Assembly (NCBI GenBank): GCA_963921425.1
Contig: OY992833.1
Coordinates: 2,048,501-2,112,500, forward strand
Origin: Dryas octopetala
Lineage: Eukaryota; Streptophyta; Magnoliopsida; Rosales; Rosaceae
DNA: 64,000 bases
Reading direction: 5' to 3'
Positions 21,351 through 34,791 of this stretch are shown here, piece by piece. How positions within the stretch are numbered: the stretch's first letter is position 1; each line of letters opens with the position of its first letter. Both the position numbers and the translations under genes were made by a program. The notes below the pieces were generated by a model, which ran no database searches, was not told where the DNA came from, and saw only the letters and a list, made by a program, of their open reading frames with translations.

Positions 21351-23900
21351 GTTTGGGTGAATTCTTGGCCAGATATTCATCATGTATCTATATGTGTGTA
21401 TATGTACGTTTCTTTTTATGTTGTTTACTTTATTTGACGGACCAATTTGGAAATTTTAATATATAAGAGAATGGTGAAAAGTAGGGACCAATAAAAACAC
21501 CAGAAAATAGTATAAGGAAATCTCTGTTTATTATTTGTTTCGTTTTTTTCTTTTTTCTTAGTCAGTACTTTATTCTCTGTTTCCAAAACTTGTAAAATGT
21601 TATGTAATATAAAATTTCTCAGTGTTATTTTTGGTTCTTACATGTAGAAATCTGAAAGTAATTAATGAAAAAAATGCAAAAATATGAAAAGAAGAAAATC
21701 AATATTTGGATGATTACTTTAATTGAAATGAATATGTTAGACAAAATAAACAAAGATAGAAGTACGTTGAAACAAGTTTAAAAAAGTGGAAAGAGAAGTT
21801 AGTGAAAATAAATTGAAACTGTACATGTATGGATGGAAGTACGTGCATGGCCGTGTACGTCTTAAATTCATCATACATGCATTTGATTTGGAGCTTCGAG
21901 CAAGCAGTTAAGAACAATTTAATGTCATTGATTAATTGTTGGATTCACAAATAATCAATTGGAATCTCCTTCAATTACAATATTGCTAAATTTGTGGAGC
22001 TATGATATATATAGCCAGTCATAGTCCCTTCCATAAGGCAAAGCATTCAACATTATGAAATATCAAATCTTGCTTCTCTGTAAGTGTTGGAGATCTAGAG
22101 TTAAGAGTTTATTAATTCTGATTTCAATGATTTGCTATGAGCATGAGGCACTGGAGGACCTGTAGGTGATGCCGAAGAATGCAACTCCCATTAATTTGAT
22201 GGAAACATGTTTTAGACATAGCAAGTCCAACTGGTTAATTAACATTAACGTACTGTCAAAGTCGTTGTTCTTCGATCTTCATTTCCAGATGAACACAAAT
22301 TGACTCCCATGTCTTTATGATTGTGCTTGCATTGGACCAGCATCCTCTACAAGTTGATCTTCTCTCAACACGATCAACTCTGCGATTGCCTGCAGGATTT
22401 AACAACCAATATTTATGTCTTTGCCTAAATGCCAAAAAGAAAAAAAGATACAAAGGGACAAATCATTAAAATATTGAATGCTTTTGGTAGTTTCAATTAA
22501 GCAATACGCCCAATGCAAATTTTAATTTAGTATGCTTGAACATGAGGTAATCTTTTTCACAAATTTCCATACGTACTATGTATCATTAAACTATTTATCT
22601 GTCAAATTACAAACTAGTAATTCTCATTCATCTATCTCTGTCAAATTAAAACTGTATAACTGTCAAGAATTTTTAGAACATACTCTTTATCATTAAACTG
22701 ATTTGCTTAAGTAGCCCTTGTCGTCCCTGCTTGCAAAGTAGTTGATTCTTTAATATCTTGAACCTCATAATTAGCAAGCTAGCTAGAGCCAAAGGTTGAT
22801 CCTTTGCAGCTAGGACGTACAAGACATGACAACCTCATATGCATAACCATGAGGATGAACAACAAACAATGAAGATGAAGAAGAATATATCCCGCAATTC
22901 TACAGCATTGACATTAGTTTATGTTGGTTGTGTGGAGGATCCGGCACCATTCTTACGTAAACATGGAGCTCATATTGCCCTCCTAGACTTTTTTGGTACT
23001 AGGACCCGTTGCTTATCCAGTACATACTGACTCGGTTTTTGCCTTGCCTAATTCCCACTTGAACTAGCTTGCAATTGCCTCATTTCAGCCATTTGATATA
23101 TATTTGTTTCCTGTATGGGATTGCATACATAATACATTAGTCTCCAGCCTATGTGTCTTGATCATGTTCATTGATATACTGACGCAGGCCAAACCACCTC
23201 GTTGTTCATCATGGACATCCAGTTGGTGAGTTCATCCCACATGGTGTTGAATGTTGATGTTATAGAGTCCTCCACCAAGGTTTACTCGAGGCCTTAGATC
23301 AAGTATTATTGTCCGTAGAATAGCGCGCATCTCCATTTGCAACACACACACACACACGTATATATCAGTACTCCTAGGTGCAGATCTATCATCATGAAAT
23401 TATATAATATATTTTAATTGGCCCGGTTACATTTCCAAATCACTAGCTAGAAGGGATCAAGCCATGAAAAACAGCTAGCTCATAATATAAAAATTTAAAA
23501 ACCGAGTGACTCAAAGAGAGAGAGAGAAACCAACCAAAACATAAAAACGTTGTTTCCAAGGATAAGGGAGTACGGCTTGTTTAGGGCTGCTCACTAGAAA
23601 TGCCCATAAGGAAGAATTCATGATGATCGGATTCAGAGAAATTAGCTAACTGCTGATCCCAAATGAAGACCCAGTCCATGTGTCAAGTGCACCAGGAACA
23701 GACACTGCAATATTATCTAGTAAAGCTCACCAATTTGTTTTTGGTAGGAATAGATGCAACTGCCACTATTGTTAGTTTGTATTGCCTATTGCCGCCCTGC
23801 AGTCACCATAGAGCATGTTGGAGGTTGGTGTTGGGGTGGCAAGGGAGCTAAGGCCACCCAAATGTAAGAATGGTGGAAGCTTCTGCCAAAACCTGTCATG
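21350..23900. repeat. Decayed local duplication, copy I
   Basis: Landmarks shared with copies at 27550-29950, 42000-44800 and 44800-45700/52800-54480 appear in the same order. They include a TTGAAATGAATAT..AGATAGAAGT block, GTACGTGCATGGCCGTGTACG (21838-21858), ACTGATTTGCTTAAGTA and a CAAGCTAGCTAGAGCCAAAGG block related to 43040-43290. Copies differ by many indels. I infer an old tandem or segmental duplication. Confidence 0.55.
22313..22387 (-). pseudogene. Possible terminal coding exon, unrecognised
   Basis: After a good acceptor (TTAAATCCTGCAG, ending at 22388) the minus strand reads AIAELIVLREDQLVEDAG, then PMQAQS and a stop. The composition looks like real protein and the acceptor is strong, but I do not know the family and see no upstream exon. 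Confidence 0.25.
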
Positions 23901-26900
23901 ACAGTCTGTAAGAATGCTCCTCACCAATGCTACAGTTAGTTGGTTTCAATTTTTCACCATATCTAATGAGGTTGCTATATTGGTGGATGATTGATATTAT
24001 TAAATAATGATATGTCATGGATTCTTCTACTATTTTGTTAAAAGTGGGTTAGGTAACTCACTAATTCCAACAGTTGCTTGCTGCATTTCCGCTTTCTTAA
24101 TATTAGTTTCTGATTTGGTTTCACTAATTAAATATCCTCCACCATGCAAAAAAAAAAATGCTTACTAATTAATAGTAATGAATTTTCATGTAACCTCAAA
24201 TGAACACTACTAATTAATAAACTGCTCATAAAATTTGAAAACGCATTCTTGAACCGAAAGTAACTTGCCTTACACATATATATCAGTTGAAGTCTAAATT
24301 ACAAATCATTCTATCAGTTTTCTTCAACATTCTTACAACTAGAAGCATCTAACACAATTGAACTTGGTCATGCAACAACTTCAAACCCGCTACAAAATAC
24401 GTAGATACCCTGCTAGTTTTCACAAAAAAATGACCAAGCTTTCACCATCAATATCATCCCCTTCACGAACTCAAGATCCTTCAATACCATCAATCTCACA
24501 AAACTACAAAATGAAATTTCTTTAATTGTATCACCAAAAAAAATATATAAATGCCCCGATAATTATCAAGAGTGTACCTTAAGCATGCAGCTTTATCCTC
24601 TTGATTTGCTGCTGCTTTAGTAGTAACTCCCTTAACTTCAAAAACACCATTTACAAGTCATAGAGTGCATATCTATTAAATTTACTGATAAACAAACTTT
24701 TTTGTTGTACTTATAGAATTAACCAACAACAATACTTAGCCATTGTGCATCATCTAAAATCTACACAAATATATACACCAATATATAAACCATGCAATGT
24801 TGAATGTTCCATATTAATGTAGGACAAGAAGTGGATTCAAAGCTTGAGGACCGAACCTCTCCCCAGAGGACCGGACCTTCGGAAACTAACCATTGAAGCC
24901 ATGAAGCTGAGGATCGGACCTCCTCTATGAGGTCCGGACCTCCAGCACCTCCAGCAGCTCCCAGCTTTACCATGAAGACCAGAGCCAACCCTTCTCCCCC
25001 TGTTTCATCTGATTCCTATCTTTTCCCTCTTTCTTTAATAAGCCCACGTTATTCTCCTTGCCGATGCCTCTTACACATTTCTTTAATATCTTCCTCTTTC
25101 CCTTTTTATAATCACTTTCCCACTTCTTTAGTCATCTCCCATCATTATTTTCCCCAACAACTCCCCCACCTGCATTTCTTAATCAATTCCCACAACCCCC
25201 ATGCTTCCATTTTTCTATTCCTCCCCCATAAACCAGCCTTAACTTGTCTACTTTCTGAAAGTGTCCACTAGACTACCAGAAAAGAAGAAACTTCAAAGTG
25301 CACAGAGAACTTAATTTCTGATTTAAAATTCCTAGCCCCTAGTGCAACCAAGAAAAAACCATATCATGTTTGTCTGCATATTCCATCAATAGAAGAGAAA
25401 TTTCAAATTAATTTTTATTTGCATCTAGATATTTATATGATTGATTTGTACAATGGACTAAGAAAATAACGGGATTCCAACATCTTACAACAATTTTTTT
25501 TTTCTAGCACTAAGTATGTATAGACAAAAAGAAAACACTAAACATACAAAGATGATAAACCTGAAGGTGATCCTTTGATGGAGCAAGTAAGCATGTGTTC
25601 TGAAACAGCTTTTGGACCATGATTGTGAGCATTAGGCTACAGAATAAAGCATAAACCTACTAACTATTATTAAAATAATCATTTAGATATTCTTTAGTAT
25701 TTAGAAAAATTAGATTTGAAAAGAGAATACCAAACTCAAGTGCATCAACACATATGTACAAATTAAATCACAATATACACAATGTATAAATCTTGGCCTC
25801 CCTCAGCAAAAGTCCTTTTTATCTACTAAATTTCCATACCATGTCATGCACCACCCCCTCACCACATATGCTTTGGCATATGCAGAGCAAGAGCAGTTCT
25901 TCAAGCACTCCTCCTCACATGCTTTCCAACTCAAAGTACTATATATAGTTGTTGTTACCTAATGAATTCAGATCATGAAAATGATTTATTCAAACCATCA
26001 TGTTAAAATAATTGATCAAACATAGCTAAAGAAGACTAAGAAATTAAATCACAATATACACAATATAAGTGAGAAACCTATATAATCCGTAGTTTGCACT
26101 CTATGCCATATACAACATCCACATTACTTGGACAGAAGTAGTGTGGATGTAGATAATACCAACAATCTTTCTTGCCCGGCCTTTTTAGAAACATGAGGAT
26201 TAACAATTGTTCTTACTACTCTGGACAGTTAAAATAGATAGAAAAGATATTGAGCTTACCTCATAATAAAATTAGACAAAACTATATGTGTTGACATCAG
26301 CCATCTTGCCTCAAAATATACACACCTAAGCTATCATATACAATTAGACAAAAACAATAAACAACTAAGAATTTGGGAGGCATAGCAAAATCTGATACTT
26401 CATATTCCTTTTGTGCCTTTGAAAAAAGGGTGAGTTCTTGGCATCTTCCTCTGCAAACAAATTAACAAATATAAAATGGTTCAGAGAAATTAATGTTTTG
26501 ATTTGAAAAATGGAAAAAAAAAAAAAAAAAAACATGATCGGGCTGATTTGAAATAGAAACCTAAATGGCGGTTGCTCAGTAGTGATGTTGGAATTGTTTT
26601 TAATGTTGTCCATAATCGGCAGAGGAATTAAAGGTCGTGGGTGTTTGGGTTTCGAACAACAACGTGCAGCGTCTGAATGGGCTGGGTGTTTACACTTTTG
26701 AACTCAGCTCACCTAGGGGAAGATTTTGGGACCAACTTGACGTAAAGAGGTCGTCGGAACTAGTGACCTATCGGAGAGGAAGGCCGGATCAGGTTTGGTG
26801 TGAATCCATGTTTTCATTGGGTTGTTGAGCAATCAAAAGGCAGGGATAGAGAGAGAAGGAAGAGACTAGTTGATTGAGATCTATGTCGCCCGCGTAGGCT

Positions 26901-27549
26901 GCTAGACGGCGAAGAGATGGCCGGAGAGAGCTCACGACAGAGGAGAAAGAAGAGAGAGAAAGAGAAGGGGGTGTGCGGTTGCTTCAGGAGTAAAATGAGA
27001 AGAAAAATGTTGAAGTTAGGTCTTTATAAACAAACCCTATCTAACGAATCTACTAAATTGCCCTTTAACCTTAAAATACCCAAAACTTGATGCTCGTAAC
27101 TCCTTTACACGTCTTCTTCATGTCTACATGCTCGTAGTCCCGAGCCCTATCCAACTAGACCAAAAACTCGTTTAAAATATAAACATTTAATTTTAACAAA
27201 ATAAAACCTTAAACCAATTTATAAAAGCATTTCTTTTTATAACAAACAATTTTATAAATTCATAGAAAAATAATTTTAGTGAAATATTTTATAAATTCAT
27301 CCCTAAACCCAAAATGTCAATTGTCACTTTCTCAACTTTAGTTTCAAATTAAGAAAAGAGGCTTTGTGCACAGCCACCATTACAAATTTAGTTTGGGTTA
27401 GGGGTAGGAAAAGATAAATTATCCCACTAATCTCCCAATTTGGTTACTATGTTTATGGAGCTACCAAAAAATCAACTATCTTACAAATTAGTGGGTTCTA
27501 AGGCAACTATTATGTCCACCATAAACATAGCAATCCCTAACAATAAGTA
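23901..27549. other. No confirmed gene; possible minus-strand leader at 26400-27000
   Basis: AT-rich sequence. Around 26365-27000 the minus strand has a C/T-rich leader and a CCCCTAG|GTGAGC donor. There is an ATG (26613) opening MDNIKNNSNITTEQPPF before a possible AG|GTTTCT donor, and a TTTGTTTGCAG acceptor downstream near 26450. This resembles the 5' end of a gene, but no known product emerges. Around 24838-24950 several (G)AGG(A/T)CCG(A/G)ACCTC blocks occur in both directions. Confidence 0.3.
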
Positions 27550-29950
27550 TTAGTGAGCACCCATGTATCTTTATTTTTCTGTTGCGTTTTGGTTGGCAGT
27601 TATTGTCGTGCTATTTGAATACAATGAATGTTGAAAAATACCAACCAAGATAAACAAATAGTGAAAAAGCATACTGAAAATGCTATGTCAGAAATTTTTG
27701 GTTCCTGTATATAAAAATCTGGGATCTGATAGCTCCAAAAAGGAGTAAAATTCATATTTGGAAGATTATCTTTTTTTTTTTTTTTTTTGAGGAAATCATA
27801 ATCTTAAATTGAAATGAATATATATGTTTAGACAATTTAATGTACGGACTAACTATTATTCTCACTACGTGACTCCTTATGAAATTGAGTCTTCATATAT
27901 TTAATTTTAAAAAATAAAATAAATAAAGATAGAAGTTGAATTGAATATTTAAAAATTAGAAGAAAAATTAGTGAAAACAAAACTAAGTGACGGGATGGGG
28001 TACGTACGTGCATGGCCATGTACGTACGTAGTAGGTCATACTGACATACATCTTTTTTTGCTTGAATCAATTATTCAATATATTTACGAAAATTCATTAT
28101 TGTTTTCCTAAAATGCTTTATTTTTCTTAATTCACTATATTTGTAGCTAGGAGTGGAATTGTTATCAAACCCTTACACTCTTTGGTTAATTAATCTTTAT
28201 TTTTCGTGATATTTGTTTCTACTTCATAACAATTACACGATGCGGATAAAATAAAAGGCCATATTTCACATTTGGTCCTTATAGTTTGGGCCAATTTTCA
28301 CTTTCATCAATATAGTTTTAATATTGGTCCTGTACTTTAGGAATTGCTGCAATTCAATTCCTAAAGTATAAGGTAATTTTGTTCACAAATTACCTTATAT
28401 AAGGTAATTTGTGAATAAAACTTATAATTAGTATGCATAAGTATAAGGTAATGTTGTTCACAAATTACAAAACTTGTATCATTCAACTGTATATCGATCT
28501 GTCAAATCACAAACTGGTAATTTTCTTTAATCTATGTCTGTCAAATTACAAACTGTACATATTTCAAGATCATCCATTCAAACAGTTGTTTCTTCAACTC
28601 TAATGGTAATTAGAGCTACAACAAAATAGATGGATTGAATCACAGGATAAGCCAAGATTATTGTATAATAATAGCTCCTTGGTTTTCTACTAGAAGTGTT
28701 CCATAAGATAATATTGTCGTCGTCAACTTCTAGACACATCAAAATCAAGCTCTCTCGGTGCAAGAAGACCATCATCATAGTCTACGAAAAGGAGAGGACA
28801 AGTTGTAACAAAGAGCTTGAAGTTGTTGGTACGTACTGTTGGTGGCCACGATTGCGCGATTATGGTGCTTTGAAACGAAATGAGGATAGCTGATAAAATC
28901 CGGCAAGTCTTGCATACACCACCGAAATCGTACTTAGATTCATTGGTAGTCTAGAGAGTATGCCAGCATTGATTTCTTAGGTGATGTATGGGCCACATGT
29001 TTTCATATTGTGTTGAGCCACATTCTGAAGTCTAATGTTGTTGACACATCCATCTACACAAATAACAAAGACAATAACCAAGAAATGAGAAAAGACAACA
29101 AATAGAAACACAACCTAAAAATTAAACCATAAAAGTAGTACGTCATTATAAGAACTTAAGAAGGAGGCTGCGGTAACACCTTGGTATCTCCGGTAAAAGA
29201 GCTCCATATATAAGATAATTTGTTGCTGTCAAAAGAATAAATTTCAAAATGTTAGAGAGACTGTCAGATCCAGTGACCAAACAATAAAAATGATAATCAA
29301 TCAAACACTGATTGAAGAAATAGTTGATCGATTAATTAGGGATATATATCTATACATACCTCTGGTAAATCATTGTTCCAATGTTGAAAGAACTTTCAAA
29401 TTTAGGTTCTTCATCAACATCATCTTTATTTTCATCTTGGCTTTCTACAGCTACTCCAAAACACAGGCTACACGTCCCAATTACCATATGCTCCATCCTT
29501 TAATCCACAAACACACCCTAAGAGAGATTTTTTTGTTTGTGCAAAAACAACCCAATCAGTCTTGGGTTAATTTATAGATAAGATGGAGGGTTCCAGAAGG
29601 CTAGAAGGGTTCGAAAAACTTATAGATTTAGGTTTTTGGATGAATTCTTATCTTGTCCAGATACTATGTATCTATATCTGTCTTGTGTGTATATTTCCTT
29701 TTCTGTTGCTTACAGTTTGGCAAGTCTCTTAATTTGATGGACCACCTTGAAATTTTATTTTTATTAATTTAGAAAGATATCTTTCGATTAATCAATAAGA
29801 AAAAAAAAAAAAAAAAGGATACCTTTCGTTTGTGCACAATCCACCTCAATCTAAGGTCAATTAATAAATAGGATCGTTCCAAAAGGCCAGAAGGGTTTGA
29901 TCGAAAAAACAATGGGCTTCTAGAGTTCTAGGGTTTTGTTTCTGGTTTCA
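27550..29950. repeat. Decayed local duplication, copy II
   Basis: It shares the AGATAGAAGTTGAA, GTACGTGCATGGCCATGTACG (28006-28026) and ACAAACTGGTAATTTTCTTT blocks with the other copies. It also has the TCTGGTAAATCATTG.TCC..TGTTGA exon-edge region (29360-29400) found at 44492 and 54175. Confidence 0.55.
28382..28415. repeat. 34-bp perfect palindrome
   Basis: Each half-site, read outward from the centre TATA, is ATAAGGTAATTTGTGAA. A near copy of one arm (GTATAAGGTAAT.TTGTTCAC) recurs on both sides, so this looks like the core of a small foldback element or an inverted duplication. Confidence 0.9.
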
Positions 29951-30172
29951 CTTGTCCATGGCTTTTTTCTTATAATTAACTGTTTGGCAAGTCTCCTAAA
30001 TTTGTACTGCTATTTGGTGCACAATTTGGAAATTTTATTTTTGTTAATAGTGGAAAATAGCGACTAATTAAGAAAAAATAAAACATAGTAGAAAAAGCAT
30101 ACAGAAACTATTTTTTTCTTCTTCAAAAAATAACTTCTTCTACGTACTGATAATCAACTCACCTAAAGTTTG

Positions 30173-32649
30173 TGTTGAACAAAAATTGTAAATAAATAAT
30201 AATAATATTACCCAAAATAATTTCACCCAAATTCATTTAAGGAATAAGAGTTTTATTATTTTAAGCACGACCCATTCAAGATGGAGTACATCTCTTAATT
30301 ATAATCCCTTGACTTAATTAAGAGAATACCCTTTGATTCCGATTGCAATGAAACCAATGGATCACTTTGTGAGTGTTTGGATTTTCAATAGATGAAAAAC
30401 CTATAGAAATAGAATTTATTTGCGACTGCGGTTGCACCCATATTTTAGGTTGCCTACGTACCAATTGCAGAATCAAACCACACGTAGTTACAAGGTTTTG
30501 AGATTTAAATAGGTGAATTACCCATTTAAAAGATTTGAGTAATTTGGGTAGAGTTTAGAACCCTTGGATTTAATTTGAGAAATTAATTCAGGGATGTGTG
30601 TAGAACTAATTTCTAAAGGATTTGGGCGGATTTGATTTGACTTGGTTGGCTTTGTGCCACTTTGGAGTTGAATTTAGGATTTAGATTTGATAGATTTGGT
30701 TTTGTATCAATTTGGGAGAGATGATTTTGTATCATTTGAGTAAGTTGGTTTTGTACCAATTTGAGAGAGATGGTTTTGTACCAATTTGAGATTTGGGATT
30801 TGAAGAAAATGTGTCCATTAAATGTTTTGTATCAATTATTTATTAATTGACACATTTTATTTCTTTAATGGGCGAACATGAATTTGGTTATGTGCCCACT
30901 AATATCTTTGTATCAGTTATTTATTAATTGACACACTCTTTATTTATTAATGGGCAAGCAAGAATTTACAGAGAGGTCCAATGGACTTTGTTTGATTTTT
31001 ATACTAATTATTTGGTAATCGGTATTATCTTTGGGTATTGTAATTTTTGGGACAGGCCCAATCAACTTGCTTGAAATATAATTGGTGCATGTACTGCATT
31101 AGAGTCAGCTTGTTGAAGACTCGGTGTAAACCCAACTTAGCAAGAATTCTCCATGCAAATATTTCTTTTGGAGGTGTTGTACATGAAGCGTCTCTGGAGC
31201 AACACCAGCTTGACTAACTTGTGAGTTGGCATGCATTCACAAATGAGGTTGGATTATACTTGAATTTATGTGAGACCAAGATCCATTCATCCTCTTCTTT
31301 GTATCGTAAACAACATGCAAAGAAAGCACCCAGATTGAAGCTGGCATTATTACTTTTCTCCATTCTCTTCATCATGTATTCGATCTTTTGATGACAAACT
31401 CATTGAGATGGTTTCAGCCTATACCCATTATTTGGTAATGAGAGTACTTAGCTAACACCTTGCAAGCTAGCGAAGACATGTGAACACCACCTAGTGCCTC
31501 TTCATTCTCTAATTCTATTGGGGCAGCAAAGTCTTAGACTTCTAGTGAACTTCAAATGCCTTTAAAAGAATTTAAGCTGCACCTACATTGCTTATAGCAT
31601 CAAAGAACCCCACGGTTAGCATAGCATCAAAAGAAAAATCTTTGTTCATGCTTTAGTGCACAGAAACTAGGCTTTATGCCTATGTTTGCAATTTTCCTTT
31701 ACATAGTGATAGTAGGTCATAAGCCTCCTATCTTTTTCATCTATCCTTTTGATTGCAGCCATTGTCAACTCTTTTTCTTTTAATCGCTATCTTGGTGCCT
31801 CTGTCATTACCAAAGAATTAATTTTTTTATTTCTTTGGTTTGGCAATTGATGACTCCCTTTTTTTTGGTCTGTTTGCAAGTGACCCGTAAGGAGAAGGTC
31901 AGTCCTTTTTTTTTTTTTTTACTTTGTTTTCTTGGCTTTATGCTGCTACAGAGATGACAAACGCCATTTATATTTTCCCTTGGCTTTTTGCCATTTCTTT
32001 GTTTTCTTTGTCTAATGCAAAGGAAATATATCACAGTCATGAGACTTGATTTCTTTGTTGGTTGATGGTAGAGAAGGTGATTTCCTTTGTGGGGTCCAGC
32101 ATAGAACCACAAACTTGGAAATTTAATTTTGTGAGGTTCAGATCAGAACCACCAATTTGAGATGAGAGCAATTTATGGGGGGTTCAGACCAGAACCCCCA
32201 TCTTGAGATGAGATGGATTTATAAGGAGTTCAAACCAGAACCCCCATCTTGAGATGAAAGTAATTTATGGGGGGTTCTGACCTGAACCCCCATCTTAAAA
32301 GAAAGAACACCGCCATGGGCCACTACCTTGATTTGAACAGCAACGGTCTTGCGCGTAGTAATTCTCTCTTTTTTCTATTCTTTCTCCTTCAGCCTTTCGG
32401 TCTCCCCTCCTTTTTTTCTGAATCCTTGGTGCTCTATTTATAGAGTCTATGAGAGGTCCAAGTGATGAGATAACTCTCTCCATTTAAATTTAAACTCATT
32501 AGATAAGAGATAATTAAGCTTCTAAATAAATCCACATTATCTCATTTTTTCAATTTGTTTTCATTTGAAATTAATGTGGCACATGGTATATGGGGATCCT
32601 ATCTCAACCTCAACCTTTGAACTGTTTGAATTTTTTTTACACTTCAACA
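30173..32649 (-). repeat. 3' LTR of the gypsy element
   Basis: This is the 2477-bp downstream LTR in element orientation. Just outside it on the minus strand is a purine-rich CTAGGGGGCATC, the likely polypurine tract, followed by the TGTTGAAG start. It keeps GGTGCATGTACTG (31084-31096) uninterrupted, the empty site of hAT-like copy C. Confidence 0.85.
32075..32300. repeat. Four ~55-bp tandem units in the gypsy LTR
   Basis: Units of the form GATGAGA.C.AATTTATGGG, then GGTTCAGACCAGAACC, then CCCATCTT repeat four times. The same array occurs in the other LTR at about 41390-41600. Each unit contains the small palindrome GGTTC(A/T)GA.C(A/T)GAACC. Confidence 0.8.
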
Positions 32650-32871
32650 GATGCCCCCTAGAGCATCGTGCGTGGAATAGCTTTCCGCGTGCGAGGCTTG
32701 AAATTTCTTCTTTCTGAGATCCATTTATAAAGACGTGCTTGAGACTTCTTTGCAACTTGTCCATAACATAAACGGAAGACTTTGTAGTACGCACCAGTTT
32801 AGTCACGTGCAGATACTATTGGTGGAGAAAAGTGAATTTTGAGATTGTATGGCTGCATCTAGCTTTTGAGG

Positions 32872-33204
32872 CTGGGTGTCTCCAACTTAGATTTCATTGG
32901 ATTTTAAAAGTCCAATAAAATTTAGATGTCTCCAACTTAGATTTTAATAGATTCCAATTAAATTTAGATGTCCCCAACTCAGATTTTAATGGATTCCAAC
33001 GAAATCCAGGTTTCCTAAAAAAGTCATGGATTTTATTAAGTGAAGTATTTTAATAGATTTGAATGGATTTGGATGGATTTGAATGCATTTTTTACATATA
33101 ACAAATTCCATGAGAATTCTACCCAATTTCTTTGGATTTTAATGGATTCTATGGATTTTAAAATCCATTAAATTCCTTTAAAATTTGAGTTGGGGATACC
33201 CCCC
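32872..33204. mobile_element. MITE-like inverted-repeat insertion
   Basis: The left end (GGGTGTCTCCAACTTAGATT) and the inverted right end (GGGTATCCCCAACTCAAATT) match, and the interior repeats GGATTTTAAAATCC-type motifs. It lies in a stretch of the gypsy element that is otherwise duplicated (TGCATCTAGCTTTTGAG at about 32850 and 33297). A target duplication is not clear. Confidence 0.5.
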
Positions 33205-33414
33205 AAATTTCCTACGTACCCTTTTAAGGGATCAAGACATACGTAGTTCACCCCTTTGATTTAGGGAAGAAATGATTTTTTTTTTTTTTTGGGTGGCTGC
33301 ATCTAGCTTTTGAGACTAAATTGCTTACGTACCCCTTTGGAGGGATCAAGCCAGCCGTAGTTCAAAAGAAAGTTTTTTTTTTTTTTTGTGGACATGTGGC
33401 TTTAAGTTGAATCC

Positions 33415-34646
33415 ACCACTATCTCATTGTTGTCAATCATCTCTTGGATTATATCCTTGAGAACGTTGCAATCCTTTGTGGGATAACCAGTAATTTGATG
33501 ATATTGACAATACTCAGAGCTATTTGTCTTGTTGACTTAACTCGATCGTTTTGGCTCGAGAAGCTCAATAGCTTTAGCTTTAAGAAGCTCAAAAAATATT
33601 TCTTCGACATCTTCTTCGTCAAAGATGAATTTGGCTTCTTTTCTTTCTTTAAGCATTAGCTCCCTTGGTTTTTCTTTTCCTTTGCCCCTATCAGACTTTT
33701 TGTCAATTTTAGTAAAGGTAGCCATTTACTCGGTCTCTTCCTCACTATCAGTTGTCTCATGTCTTGAGTACACCTCTTGGGTTATGGTTTTCTGGCGCGC
33801 AATTTGTTTTTCAACGTTGCATGCCTTTGAGACTAATGCATCAAAGGTTTGGGGTTCTCTAGCGCAAACAAATGACGCTATCTCAAGTAAGAGATTACTT
33901 GAACAAATTTGTACTGCAGATTATTCACTTAATTTCTCTATGTATTGAACATTAAGGTTTCTCCATTTGGCAATGAACTCATTGACATTCTCATAGGGAC
34001 CTTGCCTAGCTTCAGTCAAGTCAAGAAGTGTGACTTTTTTCTTGGAGTTGACAAATTGAGCTAGAAATGCTTTTTGCATGTCTTCCCATGTGTGAATGCA
34101 ATGTGGTGGTAAATAAGTATACCAGGTAAAAGCTGATCCTTTGAGCGACTGAACAAATTGCCTTATGAGCAAGGCATCTGACCATGAAGCCTCCCCACAA
34201 GCAGAATAGAAATGAGCCAGATGTTCAAAGGGAGAACAGTTTATCCCATCAAACTTATCAAAGATTGGTTGATAGTTTTTGGGAAATGGGCATGCATCGT
34301 AGTGATCCGGGTAAGGTTTCAAATGCCCAAGAATTGGTGGATTTTGGGACATCAGAGCTTTCTGGATTCCTTCAGCTACCAGTGACTCTATGTCTTTTTT
34401 AGTAAGCGGACATATAGAACCCTGTCCCTTTTCCGATTTTCCACTATTTTCAACATTAGCCTTGGATAATTTAGCAGTCAATCTTGCTATTTCTGCATCA
34501 TGTTCAGCCTTCAATTTTTCCATTTCTGCCTCTTTTTTAACATTCTTTCTTTGCAGTTTTTTATTTTGTTCCTCAATACTCGTTGTGCTAATAACCATAA
34601 CTGACATGTCTACAGACTTTACGTCCTCATTTGTCTTGAACACATA
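33415..34646 (-). pseudogene. Gypsy gag polyprotein, main part, broken by stops
   Basis: The longest open piece (34643-33921, 240 aa) begins with a coiled-coil-like acidic/basic segment (EEQNKKLQRKNVKKEAEMEK). It continues into a retrotransposon gag domain (Pfam Retrotrans_gag type): FDKFDG, HLAHFYSACGEASW, RQFVQSLKGSAFTWY, TWEDMQKAFLAQF, then WRNLN. Gag forms the particle that packages element RNA. After a TAA at the end of KLSE, more gag-like sequence follows to about 33415, including YCQYHQ..GYP.KDC. Additional stops lie near 33728 and 33537. Just upstream of the 240-aa piece, a TAA after PKKSTT separates it from the earlier portion. No pol follows. Confidence 0.8.
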
Positions 34647-34791
34647 AGATTAGGTTGTTGATTTCTTTGGAATTTCCTCTTCTTGAAAGAAAGACTCAAT
34701 GTCTCCATACAGAGGATTGGAAGACCGTGCCAGGTCTTCATCTTCAGAGGTATCATTTGGGATCAACATATCCTCTGGGTACCCATATGAC

